A stretch of DNA of 64,000 nucleotides from Cheiracanthium punctorium (GCA_038373885.1 JAWZYV010013186.1:620001-684000); one strand, 5' to 3'. Shown: positions 12,701-27,545, numbered from the stretch's first letter. Numbers and translations are program-made. Notes: generated by a model from the sequence alone, not told the origin.

Positions 12701-15700
12701 ATTAATAAAAAACTGAAAAAATAAAACATAATGGTTGCCAGATTTGGCATAAAATCCTTCATTCCTTTGCATCAAAGCAATTCCAAGTATGTAGAATTGC
12801 ACGAAATGGACAAACGTGAAGTAGAATTTCACCAACTTTACACCAAATTAAAAAGTATATGAAATAAATAACTCCAAGTGTGTTACACAGAGTTGAGAAT
12901 TACAAATAGTAAGTTCGCTTAAACAACAGGAGTTCAGAATTAGCGATTATTTGTTTTTCCAAAACAGAATAACTAATTGTAACAGATTTTAAAAGCGCCA
13001 TCTTGGCATTAGGTACGATCTGGCAAAATGGTATCTTTCCAAGCAGGGTGAATCTAAACCACAAAATGCAGATTATTTTAAAACTGGTTCGGTCCAGTTG
13101 GAGTATTTGCTACCAGTAAATATTGGGTGGTGTTAACTATGCCATTATGGCAGTTATAGTACACTTTGGATATTTGCCAGCGTGGCGAGATGATATAATT
13201 CGTGGTGCTAAATATGCCAATCAAGCCACCGTTGGTGGCAAGCTGTTACGTAGTTCTTATCAAAGAAAACACATGAAGTACTGTTTTCTTAGAGCTAATT
13301 ATTAACTATACATATATGCAAGTCGCAAAATATGAAAATTCACCATAATTGGCTAATACACAAGGTGTTCCATGGGTTTCACATAATTGAAAATAGAGCG
13401 AAGTTTAAATTTTTATGTTCCAAGCAACATGCAAGAACCAAGCACTGTGTAGCTTGGCAACATTCTATCTGATCCAACAACTAGGTTTTGTTGTTGAAAT
13501 TATGCCTTTTTTACGAATAAGCCTTATTAGGGGCCGAATGCCTCAAACAAAAAGCGAGCGTAGCGAGTCTTGGGGCCTTGGACCCTAGTAAAAAAACTTC
13601 ACAAAAATTACACTGCAGCACTGCAGAATTGACTGGTACACCACTTATTTAGGAATACATTTCAAAATTAAAAGTGTTTAATATTGCATTCTGAGTGTTT
13701 CATTATTCCTCATTCATAATGCAACAAGATTTTGAAAAACCAGACTCAATTTTTTCAAGCTGTTGATGAAACTATTGTACTTTAAACTAATTAAAATTTG
13801 CATTATTCTTTTCATGAATAGCCTTTAAAGTTTCATAGCGGTGAACTGGATATATTGCTAATCCTTGTTTTCTCACTGTTTTCACTATAGCAAAACACAG
13901 TGGGAATTTTATACGATCTCCCATCTTACATCTAAGTCTACAAAATATGAATATAAACTGTGATAAATAAAAATATTATTCACACTTATAACCTTTTGTC
14001 AGGGTCTGACTATAACATTCTCGTGCCCTGGGCACTTTTCAAATTTGCTGCCCCTATATATAGCTCTAAACTCAATTTTTTGGCCTATTTCTGCATGTGT
14101 GCCCAGGGCACATGCCCCAAGTGCCTGCACGATAACCAGATCTTTCCGTCCCATCCAATATATGCTCTTCACAATTGACTAAACTTGGAATGCAAACATT
14201 AGATTTTTGCAGATAATCAGCATACTTATAAAACGAACATAACCATTTTCTTTAAAAGGAACATAACCATAAAAATTGAAACATTCACAACTTTTCCCAA
14301 AGTTTCCACTGATCAACATGAACTTTGCACATTACAACTCATGCACACAAGAATGATGCTTATCAAAATAGGCAATACAAGGCAATCGTGTACTTACAGG
14401 TGTCTCTTTTTAACGTAGAGGAAAGCAGCAGTACCGAGCAGAAGCAGCAGAAGTATAATGAATATAGGAATCACAATGGCTCCGACATCTGGAAAAAAGA
14501 TTTTAAATGTTACATTTGCAAAATGAAACAGCCAGTAAGAAATACCAGCACTTGCACTTAGTTAAATACAATGCCGCCTTAGAATTTAATCATAAGATCA
14601 GTACCTTTTCTATGACAGGGTGTCTACCAAATTTCTGAAAATCAATGTCCTGACTTTTGGGAGGTCCCAGGAAAAAAAATTCCTGACCAATGCATTTTAC
14701 TTAGGAAAATTGCACAATGCCCCTCCCTTGTCTTAATATTTGCACATTTTGTACAACTTCTTGAAATCAATTTTAACTGGAATCCAGGATACAGGATTAA
14801 GCTTTCATCCATTGAGAAACAGAAGTAGTTGGACTTCCTGATAGACTTCCTGATAGAATTAACTGTTCTTGGAAATACAGTCCTAAGATATAAGTTACCA
14901 AGTAAGCTAATTTGTCTTTTACCCTCCCGTCACGATTGATGAGCCCCCCCATTTATACCTACTTATACAAACCTTACACAAACACATCGCTTGATGCTTT
15001 CGCGGTCCAAAAAATGCATTGCAGTTGCTTTCAGTTTCCAGTCTGACAATTAGAGAGAAAAGGTTAAAAAAAAAAAAAAAAAATTGATTCTTTTGGTGAA
15101 TTTTCTGGACCCATTATCCAATTTCCTGTTTTTTTCCAGACTTTCTGCACCCATTTTCCAATTTCCCGGCTTTTTCTAGACTTTCTGGAGCGGTAGACAC
15201 CCTGTATGACCAAAATTTTTTTACTGAATGAATGATGCTATTTGAAGTTATGCATAGTTTTGACATGTCATGTGAACAATGATGTCAAATCCTGAGTAAA
15301 AGTGAACTTATTTTTAAACAGAGTTTTCAACCACTTTTCAGAGATCACTCATATTTTTTTAATACCTGTACTCTCTTTTTATCCAAATTTTTATTTCCCC
15401 ATGCAAACTGAGCTTAAACCTTATTTTTCAAAACATGTTACTTTGCCCATTATGGTAATTTACCAAGGATTTTATATTTTAGATAGTTTTCCTACGCATA
15501 TAATCTGCCTTACAAGATTTTGTTATTTTATCAGTTTAGAACAGACCAAACTTTAGCTCTGTTTTCTAAACACTTAAAAAAAAATGCACATATTTATGGA
15601 TGGGAAATAAGAGAATCAGAAAACTCACTGCCACTTTGAACTCCAGAATGTGCTCCCGAATAAGGGTTGAGGTCTACACAATGCAAACCAGAGTAGTTTT

Positions 15701-18700
15701 CAGGGCATTTGCAGACAACTCTATTCGAAGCAGTGTCTTCGTGACACTGACCACCATTTTTACATGGACATCGATATGGCTGTGGTTTTGGCAATTCAAA
15801 GGCTGAAAGATAAAAACAGTTAAATAAAAACAAACAATAAAGCAAATTTCATTTGAAAGCTTAAAAATTTATTTTATCCCATTATATTTTAATATTATTT
15901 AATCTAAAAACTTTACAAATATGAATTTTTCAAATAATTCACTAAATAAAGTCCTTCTCTGGGTTATTTAGTAAACTGCAAAAACAAGAAATATGCAATG
16001 CACACAAGATTTTTAATGTAGGATTGTGTTCTTCCATAATATTTCTATGTAAAGAAATTTTTTTTAAATGTTGTCGTAAATTTAAATATGACTCCAATTG
16101 AAAACTAACTAGGAGAAATAACCCGGTAGATTGATTCAACTACAAGGGATTTCTTTTAAGGCAAGTTAAAAATGGGATGCCATAAATTAAAAACTGCATG
16201 AGATTCATGAACTCCACCACAAAATTTAAGCCATATTTGCAATTTGTGCAATTCTAAATAGCTCCTAGAGATGTAGTTTACAATTTTATACAAGATTAAC
16301 TATTTTCTTCAATGAACCACAAAAGACTTAAATAAGAAACACTTTACACCAGATGATTAGTTGCAATATGGATCAAAGCACAATGTACATTGTTAATAAA
16401 TATTTCTTGTACATAAATGAAAAATGTTTTATTTTCCAACAGGAGCCTTACAACTAGCTAAACAATTAGTAATCCTATGTTGATATACATCCCACGGTAA
16501 TTCAAACAGAAGAGACTACCTAAACTTTTTAAAACTACAATCTTTTTAGAAGTAGTTAGGTAGAAGTTCAGTTTTCAGAGCCTTTACAATCTACAGCGGT
16601 CGATCTAGAAATTTCTTCCAGGGTTTCATTTTTGTGATGAGTGCTTATTTTTGTGAATTTCAGTACTTAATTTTGTGAATTTTAACACTTACTTTTGTTA
16701 ATTTTCATACCAACTTTTAGTAAAAGTCACTTTGTTAAAATAATTGATAAAACAGATTAAAATGTTGGCTAAAATGCCAATGAAGGGCTGTTTTAATTGA
16801 CTGTAATTTTGTGAAGGGGCTGCAAAAATGACCCTATTTTCGTCTGTATCGACCCCTGATCTAAAATGAAATGTAAGGACTTATGAGATTCTCCAAGGAC
16901 AGTGAGAACTCTGATAATAAATGAATTAAATTTCTGGGAAGTGCCACTGCAGACAATATAGTGGTTAATGCACTTCGCATTGATCATGAGCCCAGGTTCG
17001 ATTCCTGGCTTGGGGTGGGTTGTTAAACTGTCCTTTTTTCACAAGAGGCAGGATTTTCACTACAGTAGCATTTTTAGCAAAATGCAAAAAGACTGTACAA
17101 AAATGCGAAAATGAGACAAGACATTTTTGCTATTTTGCTAAAGCCTTTGTTTTGAGTAATAATAAAAACATTTTATTTATTATTTTCTTGAAATTTTATT
17201 ATAAGACAGATAAAGTATAGTATAAGCTTGTTATAATGCAGTTTTATACAGTGAATAATATTTCTTGAAAGAGAATATAAATTACAGCTAACATATTCAT
17301 TTTACTGTAAATTTCAACACTACTCAGTATTGATGCAGAATGTGCTAGGATTAATTTTTAAAAAATATTTACTCACTGCTGTGTATTAATTCTTTAAAGA
17401 TGTCATGCCTAAATTTTAAAATTTAATTTACAAATGTAAATGAAACACATTAAGGCATTGAAAATGCTATGCGAACTCATATTTACACACCTACTGGTAT
17501 TTTAGCATTTTGCGAAAGCTTTTTGCTAAAGAACTTTTAAACTCATCTTAAACCCTGATAAAGAGGGTAATACTAGCCACATATCAGGCTCTTACATAAT
17601 AAAATGACTAACTTAAAAGCAAATTGACGGATAGTTAAAATTATTTAAAAACAGGTAAAAACACATTAAAAACCGTATGTAGCACTATTGGTGGCGGTCA
17701 CCACCTTCTTCAGCATAGGTCTTGGTTCCAAATGGCCAGCTCTCTTCCTCAGTAGGGCGTTCCACCCAGGATCGATCTGCACATACGTCATATCATTCAC
17801 AGCACCATCTGTGGTTATAATCTGTAGGGCTTCCATATTTAGGGCATAATGACTGTTTTTGTAATTGGCGAGTTTTTGGCTATTGTTAAAGTCGATTTCT
17901 ATGGGGTGTTCCTGGGCTATTCTTGCGAGGGCAGTGGTGGTTTTATTGAATTTAATGTCAGTTTGATGTTCCTTTTTTCGGTCTTTGATTTTTCGTTTTG
18001 TCATGCCAATATAGTAGCCCTGTTTATTGGTACTATTGTCTGTAAAGCTTAGTTTATAAGTACCGGCGGTTTCATCAGGATTGATATTATCTTTATCACT
18101 GCGAATGCGTTTGAAAATATTTTGATTGGGTTTTATGGGGATTTTGATATTTTTCTTTGCGGCTAATGTGCTTTTACCTGTTTTTAAATAAAATGACTAA
18201 CTCTTCAGGACTTAGCAAAGGTGAATGCCTAGAAGGCAAGCACTCACCATTGACAAAAAAATTCTTGTAAGCCTACCTGCATTGCAAGAAGCCTGTGACT
18301 GGGCAGACCCATCGGGGCAAGCGCATCTGTAACCACCCGGTATGAGGAGACACAGGTGAGAGCAGGATCCTTGCAAACATCGGTTGTGGACTGAAATAGA
18401 GAGAAAATATACTGTTAGAAGAAACACTGACTATACATGCACAAGCACCGATACTTTTAACTCTTTAATGCGCGGTTGGCGACACAAAACTCTGGAGTTT
18501 TGACTGTTGTCGGTCATGGTATAAATTCTTCATAAGCAAGGGTATAATCGGTATAAATTCTTCATAAGCAAGGGTATAATCGGTATAAATTCTTCATAAG
18601 CAAGGTCGGTATAAATTCTTCATAAGCAAGGATAATTCTTCATAAGAATAAATTTCATTTCTGTAAAATTACTGGATGGTCACATAGTGACACAAGAATG

Positions 18701-21700
18701 CTTTACTTCTTTGCACATCATTTCCCTGTAAAAATTGTTGATTATTTGTAAAGTTGTCAGGAGTATTTTTAACAGCACTGGCATCTCGCTGAAAACTGGA
18801 GGAGATATTTCCAAGAATATCATGGAAATACATTGATACAGAAGATCAACTGGATAGACTGCCCAATGCTGTAAAAGGGGCAGCTGTTGCCATCACTCAA
18901 TTTAACTACCAGCAAGATGGTGGTTGACTGAATCATTATTGCGTGCCACAGATCTAGAGACCATGTTTGATACAGGCAGCTGTGTCATATATGATCTCTA
19001 GATCTGTGGCACGTGATAATGATTTGATCAACCACTATCTTACTGGTAGTTAAATTGAGCGGTAGCAACAGCTGCCCTTTTTTCAGCATTGGGAAATAGT
19101 TGTGCTGCAAAGGGTTACCCCATCAAAGTATGTCAGTTTATTCCGGGTAAGACAGATGGTTGTAATCAAGTGTTTTCATCGAATGTATCACAATTGATGC
19201 AAACTGTTAAGGGTGTATGTGGAAGAAACAAAATTTGCCCCATGGTATTAGTACAGAAATTAAACTAACTGGAGCAGGGGCATGAAAAAAAAAATCAAGG
19301 ATAATTCTTCATAAGCTGCACTACATACTGAAATAAAGGAAAGAAAGTTCATTTTATGACACTTTCAAAACTAAAGGAAAATATGGAATTGCACAGCCAA
19401 ATTTTTTCAAGAATGGCACACTCAACAAAATTTGATTTTTAAGAAAGTTTTGTATTTCATACAGGTTTGTCATATATTTTAGTGTGCAGCACATGTAGCA
19501 CAGCTAGTGGCGTATACAAGGAATGGGTCTAGGGGGTCTGAACTCTAAATGAGTTGTTTCATTATATAGGGCTGGCACTCTAAAATTTATTTGAAATAGT
19601 TGCCTTCAAAGTCCAAAATAGTAGCATAACACAATGAGTTTAGTAGCAAAATAGTTGCACACAAAGTTAACAATACCACTGTTCCCAACATTTAAAATAA
19701 TCACAAGTAACTAGACATTTAAAATTACATTTATTATACCTTATTACAAGAGGGGAAAAAAAAGTGGAATAAACTTACTTAAAGTGAAGCCATAAAAATA
19801 TAAAATCACACAAAGTCACACAATTTTAGGCTTTTATGAAACAAAAGCTTTTTTTTTTGGAGGGGGGATTTGGCTATCTCACTGGATTTCATAATTACTT
19901 TTGCTTTTTGGCCACTTTTGGCTTAAAAAAGTCACCATAGTTGACAAGGTACTATGACGATGAAATATAAGGAAATAATGCAGGTCTTTGAAGACACGCT
20001 CAATACCTGCTTCACGAAAGTATAACATCAGACTAAAACAGTAGCATTTTAGTAGCAAATGGCAGCCTTGCGTTATAGTATAATGCAGTTTTTGACATTT
20101 TATTATAAGACTTTTTCAAATTATTATTTTTAGCTATTAAGACAAAGTAAACTAAAACATGCAAGTACCTTGAAGCTTGGGAAGACAGCCAGAAGAAAAA
20201 AAAAAAAGTCCTGCATTTTTTTCAGGAGGTTCATATCAGTTGTATGGACTGGACCCCTTGCAAGAGAAAATCCTGTGTGTGCCAGTCAGTAAAAATTTTG
20301 AAGTGCGTGACAATTATTATTATTTTTTTTTTTTTTTGGTATATTTATGTACCAAATTCATACAATTTTTTTCCAAATAGTCTTAAGAATTGAAAAGGTA
20401 TTATGACAATGAAATATGGTAGAATGGCATAAAATATGATAAGGAAATAATGTAGCTCTTTGAAGACACTCTCAATACCTGCTTCACCAAAGTGCAACCT
20501 CATAATGCATACAGTACCATTGAACTTAAAAAGAAAATTAAAAATCACTGAAAGGTAGTACTTACGGTTAGTATTGTATTTTAGAGGATGATATACTTTC
20601 AGGGCGTTATTAATTTGAGAGCTATGCCTTGTTCTCACTTTGACTCCTCTTCCAAACTTATCCTGCCTCCAGACATCTCCATTGTCTCTCGAGATCCAGA
20701 AAAGATTGTCTTCAAACAAGTCTAATGCTACTGGATGATTGACACCTGAACAGAAATTACTTCATCAGTTTTATCTTACACAAGGCATGAAAAAACAATG
20801 CGATTAAAACATTTTGCAAATGCATTTCCAGGATATGGTAACTTTCAAATAAATGAAATTCGTGTATCATTATGTTAAAACAATAGCCAAGTCAGCAATT
20901 AGGGAGGGAGAGGGAGGATTAGCCAAGGAAATAATTGTACTGGGTAACAGTTACAAAAAAAAGTACTGTGCCTCATCCATCTCTGTACATTGAATCTGAT
21001 TTAAAGTGTTCACAAGAAACAAACAATACTTTTTCAGACTTGCAGTATAAATTGAATTTTATATACATATTGTTCTTTATATTATTATATATTAATACAG
21101 ATATTTTTGCCTTATATGTTTATTTTTTTACTAACATCAATATAATTTTTCCAAAATGAGGCAATTTAAGAGAAAAGTAGTTCAAAACAATATAAATAAT
21201 GATTAGTTGAAAGCAAGTTAAACCTGCAATTTCTTTTATAGAATTTTTTTTATAATCAATATTAACTAAATTAGTATAAGGACACTCCCTCTAATCCGCA
21301 CAGGTTGGGACTAAGGGTTGTGCGAATTATAGAATTTTGTGGATCATGGGTCATTTGGTTAATAGGGCAAAAAATGTGTATTTTTAAAAGAAATATTGGC
21401 AACAGTATGCATATAATTAGACAGAACTGAAGCCAAATTGGTTCTAATAATTATTTTGTAATAATATATGGGATAAAATATAATACTTTTTTTTTTTTAA
21501 ATTTAAAAGGCTATATGTTTGTTATTTAATAACATTTGAAATTGCATTTGACAAATTTGTCTAGCAGCTTATTAATAGGTATTCTTTTGTGCTTGGAGAT
21601 ACTAGTTTATTTATTAAGTGTTTTTATTAAAAGTATTTAATTGTATTTACCAGTTTGTTTTTGCCCATATTTCCCTAGAGTAATGCAAAATTATACTGAA

Positions 21701-24700
21701 TGAAAATCGAATCCCATGCGTTTTCATGTATCAATACAAATAGTGAATTTCGGCAAATGATTATTCTAGTTATTAATATAAACAGGCTAATATTTCAGTG
21801 GGCCTCTTTTACTGGTCTTTTTATTTTCTCGAAAGTGAAAGTTTCATCAATCTTTCAGAGTCTCTGTAGAAAAACTGAAATTTAAAATTATTTGTTAACA
21901 TGCAAAATGTATGGCAGATTATAGGCATTTGCAGATTATAGGATTGCGGATTAGAGGGAGTGTGCTGTATACTATTTGTTGCCCAGGTGGTGTAGTGGTT
22001 TAGGAACCATTCAATCATGCCTCAGGTCCCAGGTTCGAATCCCAGCTTCGGCATGAATGTTAACTTGTACGTCCCTTCATAGGGGGTAATGCTGGCCGCC
22101 CACTGGGTGCTCCCATAATAAAATGGCCAGTAATTTGAGCCTTAGTAGAGGCAAAATGCTTGATGAGGAAGTACCCACCCATTGGGAAAAAAGCAAAACA
22201 AAACTAATACCATTTTTTTCATGGTTACAGACTGCAAACTTGACATTAATTTTTCAATTCATTTAAGCCGTTCAAGTACGTGAACTTGCTATTGCCTATA
22301 ATCTGACCATTATTTTATGTAACTGAAAAGGTCAATTTGTGTAAAAAATGATTAAAAACCTCAAAATATTAAACCTACTTGATAAAACAGTCACTCTGTT
22401 GGATCCGTCTTTCTTCATAGATTCAATTGTATCAAGCTTTGTATCGCACCAATATATTCTGTGTCCCCCAGCATAGTCAATAGTGATGCCAGTGGGGGTG
22501 CCTAAACGTTCGCTGACAAGAATGTTTCTCTTGGAGCCATCCATCCATGCGGTTTCAATTTTGGGGGACATGCTGGCATCAGTCCAAAACATTACACTGA
22601 AAGAAAATTAACATTTTAATTTTATAATATCTCTCATGTCTGCACTTACTGGAATTCTTAAAAGAGATAGGTATAAACTTTTCATCAAATCAAAGTTCAT
22701 ACTCATTTGTGAGCATTAGAATTTCATTTTATCTAATTTACAATGTTATAATTATGAGAATTTTCCGGATGTTTCCTCGGAAACTGGAATGAGAACTGAC
22801 AGAGATAAAATTTGAAAAACTATTTGATTTTTTCAAAAAAATTGTTAAACTTAACACTTTTTCAGAGGAAGACGTTTTTGATGGACTTTTACTGAAGATC
22901 GGAAATAAACTTACAATGGCAGAACTATGAAATTTTTTAGACTGTTTCCTCAGAAACCATACTGCGAACTGAAACAAATTTAAAATATGAAAAGTTACTT
23001 CATTTTTTGAAAAAAATTAAACTTTGTACTTTTTCTGAGAAGTCTGCTTTTTTGGTTCACTTTCACTCCAGATAAGACATCTAGAACAATGAAATTTTCC
23101 AGAATATTTCCCTGGAAACTATACTGCAGATTATTGCAAACTTTAAATTTGAAGAACAAGTCAGTTTTCATAAAAAGAAAAAACACTGTTTTCAAACTCA
23201 AATACAAAATTGGCAGACTAAAAAATTTTCTAACAAACTTAACTTTGAAATATCAATTTGGATCACTTCATAACACATTTAAGAATGTTTTGGAGCCAAA
23301 AATTTTTCATGCTTTTCTTTTATAAATTTTAGAGTTTTGAAACTCATAATGGCTTATGAATCCTAATGTATATGACTTCTGATTAAAATTTAAAATAAAA
23401 TTACAGTAGAAAAGCAATTGAAAAATTTATAATGTTTCTTCTAAAACTACTTTATGTTTTATGAATATTAAGTTTATATGAGTAATTTAATTTAATAAAT
23501 AAATAAAGATGCTATTTCCGACTGGAATTCAATGAATTTCAGCAGTTTTATCACATTTCAACTAAATTTCATTTCATGAAATCAACTTGTGTTCCCCTCC
23601 AGTACTTATTGCAATGTTTTACACCAAGAAAAGTCCATTTTATTGTTTCAATTTTAGAGTTTTAATTTTATTTCTAAAAAATTTTAAAGATTGCATCTAC
23701 TAATTGTTTCCATTAAATGAATAAAGATGGTGCGACATGTATCTTCAAACCCCCCATTTTTACAACGAGGTTTCATAGAAACTGTCTAGAAGCAAAATTT
23801 TGTTGACCAAGGGTTTATGAAAGTTCAATAATTTTTAAGCAAACACAAACAATTTCCAGGTGAAATTTGCATACGCAGTCATTTGCTACTCACCCATATT
23901 CAGGATCTAATGCAAGTGATGTCGGCTGTTCTAAGCCAAATCCCACTACAGCATGCCTATAACGTCCATCTAATTCACTGACAAATATTCGACCTTTAGG
24001 TCTTGCACTTGACAGGTCAACATCCATCCAATATAGGTGCCTGAAAAGAATTCACATATTAAAACACCGTACGAAATTGCATTTGAAACAGCATATCTTC
24101 ATTGTCGAACCAATATTTGCAATGTGCAAAAAGTTATTTTCAGTTATTTGACAATATTCCGGCTGATTCACATGGCATATTTTTTAAGCGATCACAGTTC
24201 ACTGCATAATGCTTAGAGTCACACAGAAGTCTATATGAAAATTTGGTTAGTAAAATAGGCATAATAGTCAAAATGTTGAAATCTCCAGAAAAAGCACATA
24301 GCAGATATTCATTTGTCAATGATGATATGCAAATGAAACAGGTGTATAATTTTTTACCATAACTTCAAAACTATGGTAACATGATTATGAAAATCTTCAT
24401 TTTAATAAACATTGCTCTATCAGTAGTTTGAATTTCTGCACCGTTACTATTTCAATAATCAGAGCTCAAAAAATTGAACTTGCAGGAATTATTTGTTTGA
24501 ATATCTATATACAACCAAACATTTTTGCCCAGGGTCAAAAAAACCTGGTTGCCCAGGCAACTAAAAAAAAAAATCTCTTTGCCACTAGCTTTTTTCTTTA
24601 ACATAATTCAATAAATATGAGGCTCCTAATATTTTACAACTTTTGCCAACCACTGTTTTTGCCTATAATTTTCCACGAACTGTTCATCTTCCTTAACTAC

Positions 24701-27496
24701 TGAAAAGTATAATATTTTCGGAATTAAATGATCAGTCATTTACTTCAGAATAAATCTATTCACTAACTTTTAACAATCAAATAACTAAATGCTTACAGAT
24801 TTCTTACATAACTGTCTATGTATATTTTTAATAAGTTTAATGCTTCATGTATCCAATAATAATAAGTACTGTATTGAAAGTGTTTTCTTGAATGCACATA
24901 CTGAAGTACATACATAATTTTGTTTAACCCCATTTATGCCTAGTGTCCCTCTTTTTTGGGACGGCATTTTCGCTATTAGTCGAAAACGTTATTTATTTTT
25001 CCTAGCCTTTAATCATGAGTATTGAGCCTCAACTCTCCAAAATATTTTAACATGACCAAGTAGGATGTTGATATTTCGATTTTTATGCATAATGATTTAT
25101 AAAGACATCATTCTTTGTTCAAGAAGTTGACAGAAATTTATCTATTATTTCTGTGATAAGTAAAAATCGAAGAAAGTCACAAAAATATCCAGGCACAAGT
25201 GGGTTAAACAAACTCTGGAATTCAAACTTTTCAGTAATCCACTAAGCTTCTGAAGAAGTAAATTCATACTTACTCACTGACCCAATCAATAGCCAGGGCC
25301 GACGGTTTGGTCAATCCTTTCAATTCGAGATCTTGAGCATAACCACTGCTCATATCTTGATAGGCGACATCGGGGATGAAAGATCTTTTTATGGTTTTGT
25401 CTGAAGTGTCAGCCCAATACAGAATGTCTATTTAAAAACCAATGCTAAGTTAGACAGTGAAATCAGATGTACTTCAAAAGTTTGGTTATATCTAAATACA
25501 CACCGTGAAAATTAACCTTCACTTAAATATGAAACAAAGCTGCATGCATAAATGGTAACAGCTGAAAATAAACAAATACACTACATAACTGCAAAGATAG
25601 CATAGTGTTTTTTTTTTTTTTAAATCAATCACCCGAGACACACTTACGACAGCTAGGTTATAAAACTTTTAAGAAAATATAAAACATGTTCTTTTAACGT
25701 TTAATCATTTTCAATATATTAAATTTAACTTATTGTAAATACATCATACTGTCGTAAAATGAATTCAATGCATCAAAATATGCAATTTACTTTAAATGCT
25801 GCATTGCAAAATATACATTACATCCTAGCTTCAAAATCAATCATTAAAGAAGCAATATTCAGTTATATTCATAAAGAACCTTCAATTACGAAAGTCGCAC
25901 ATTCATTGAAAGTATTCCTTTAACCACAGAAAATGTAAATGTTATTTTAAACATGCACAAATAAATACTGCAATTTCGTATGGATTAACATTTTTCCAAT
26001 GAGTTCATTTTATTCTTTTAAAATGATCTTCCCCATCTGCTATCATGTTCTGCATTCTCTTAAAATGGGATTTTTTTCAATGTTTGCATCAGAAATCACA
26101 AACAGCCATGACAGGAGACTAAGGAGGTCAGAAAATGACTAATTTCACATTTCATTAAAAATTGATCACCTTACTATACAGACAAACTCCAGAGTATTGA
26201 AGAGGTAATGCAGAACGCGACACTTCATGCAAGCAATACGATTTTCCTGTACAAGTTTCAATATCTTTCAGATGGGCCTCATATATGTATGTATATTATA
26301 TACAGGGTGTCCCAAAAAGGTGGTAATGGGCATTAATCCTTTAGATAAGTGGGCTGGGTCAGGTCGGAAATAAGACTTTGTTAAGAAAAAAATTCCTCTC
26401 ATTCATTTACAAAAAGTTACACTATTTAAATGTGTATACAATCCCCATACAAAAAGATTCCCAATTAGTAAAATGTGCCCCATACATTAATGAGATAATT
26501 TACCAAATCTGAGCTTTTCATGATACAACGTCGCAGAGATATCTCTAAAGAAAGATGATTGGGGACTATACATGATTTCGAATGTAAATGTTATTGCTAG
26601 AGTGGAAAAAAAAAGATTTTCTTACATAATTTCTGTATGACCCCTGAAATGCGATCATCCAACATCATTTTTTCCCTCCTTTCGAGAGCCATGGAAAAGT
26701 GGTTTAAGTCAGCATTATATTTATAGTCATATTTGGCACTTTAAGGTATAATGCTCATTTTGTATGTCACCTCACGAGTGTCTAGGGCACAGTTTACTAA
26801 TTACTTAGAAAGCAGTGTGTCTTAAATAGTTGTTTACAATGCATATTATAAAACTTGCCTTTTGTTATGTCATAGTCAATGGCTTGTATCCTTTTCTCAC
26901 CAGAGATAAATGCATACTGATGATCTTGGTTCAAATGGAATGCTTTCACATCTGAACCAGTGGCAAACATAATTATGGGCTCCGAGCCTATTAAAAAAAA
27001 ATCAAATAATTCTAACATTCATAGAAACTGTTAAAATCATCTTAATACACTGTGGGTATACCATATCTATCAATCAGGAAGAAAATAAAATAGGAATACA
27101 ATGTATTACTTATAACATTTTTTTATAGTATTAATGCACTGTACCAACATAGTCAAGTTATAATTAAATCAACTTAAAAAAAAATTATTTACTTTAGTTT
27201 AGATTCATTTAATATAAAATTAGGAATAGAGAAAAATCAAATAATCATGAAAATCAAATTATATGAGGAATTTGTTAAATCTTTTAATCACTTAAGAGCT
27301 TTAAGTTTAATTTAGTTCTTAAAATATATATCTTTATAAACCTGGCAGTAATATGGCTGTGTCTGGCATGACTTTGCAATGAAGATTGCTTGTAATGCTG
27401 AAGAGTTTATGGTTTTTATAGAGGTGGCTAATAAGAGGATTGCTAGAAAGCTAATGCTGAATAGAAGCTAAAAATATTATTAAGAAAAAACTTTTT

Positions 27497-27545
<49 letters not shown>

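Larger units (their letters stand above)
16950..18260 (+). repeat. tRNA-derived SINE, split by two insertions
   Basis: The head has a box A-like ATATAGTGGTTAATG and box B GGTTCGATTCC (16995-17005). The body resumes at 17544 (GATAAAGAGGGTAATACTAG) and the tail at 18203 (CTTAGCAAAGGTGAATGCC), colinear with the intact copy at 21979-22197. The two breaks carry insertions at 17030-17536 and 17614-18186. Confidence 0.65.

Noticed and set aside
13998..14130. Another hAT-type MITE (CAGGGTCTGACTATAAC ... GCACGATAACC)
   Set aside because: Only part of the ends match and no target duplication is clear; kept as a faint remnant only.
17666..18186. Hammerhead ribozyme, as known in Penelope-like elements
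   Set aside because: A CTGATGA occurs in the cassette on the minus strand, but no matching stem II followed by GAAA is seen near it, and it lies inside the coding frame.
21985..22050. Functional tRNA gene
   Set aside because: Box A and B are present, but the acceptor stem does not pair well and a SINE body follows; called a SINE instead.
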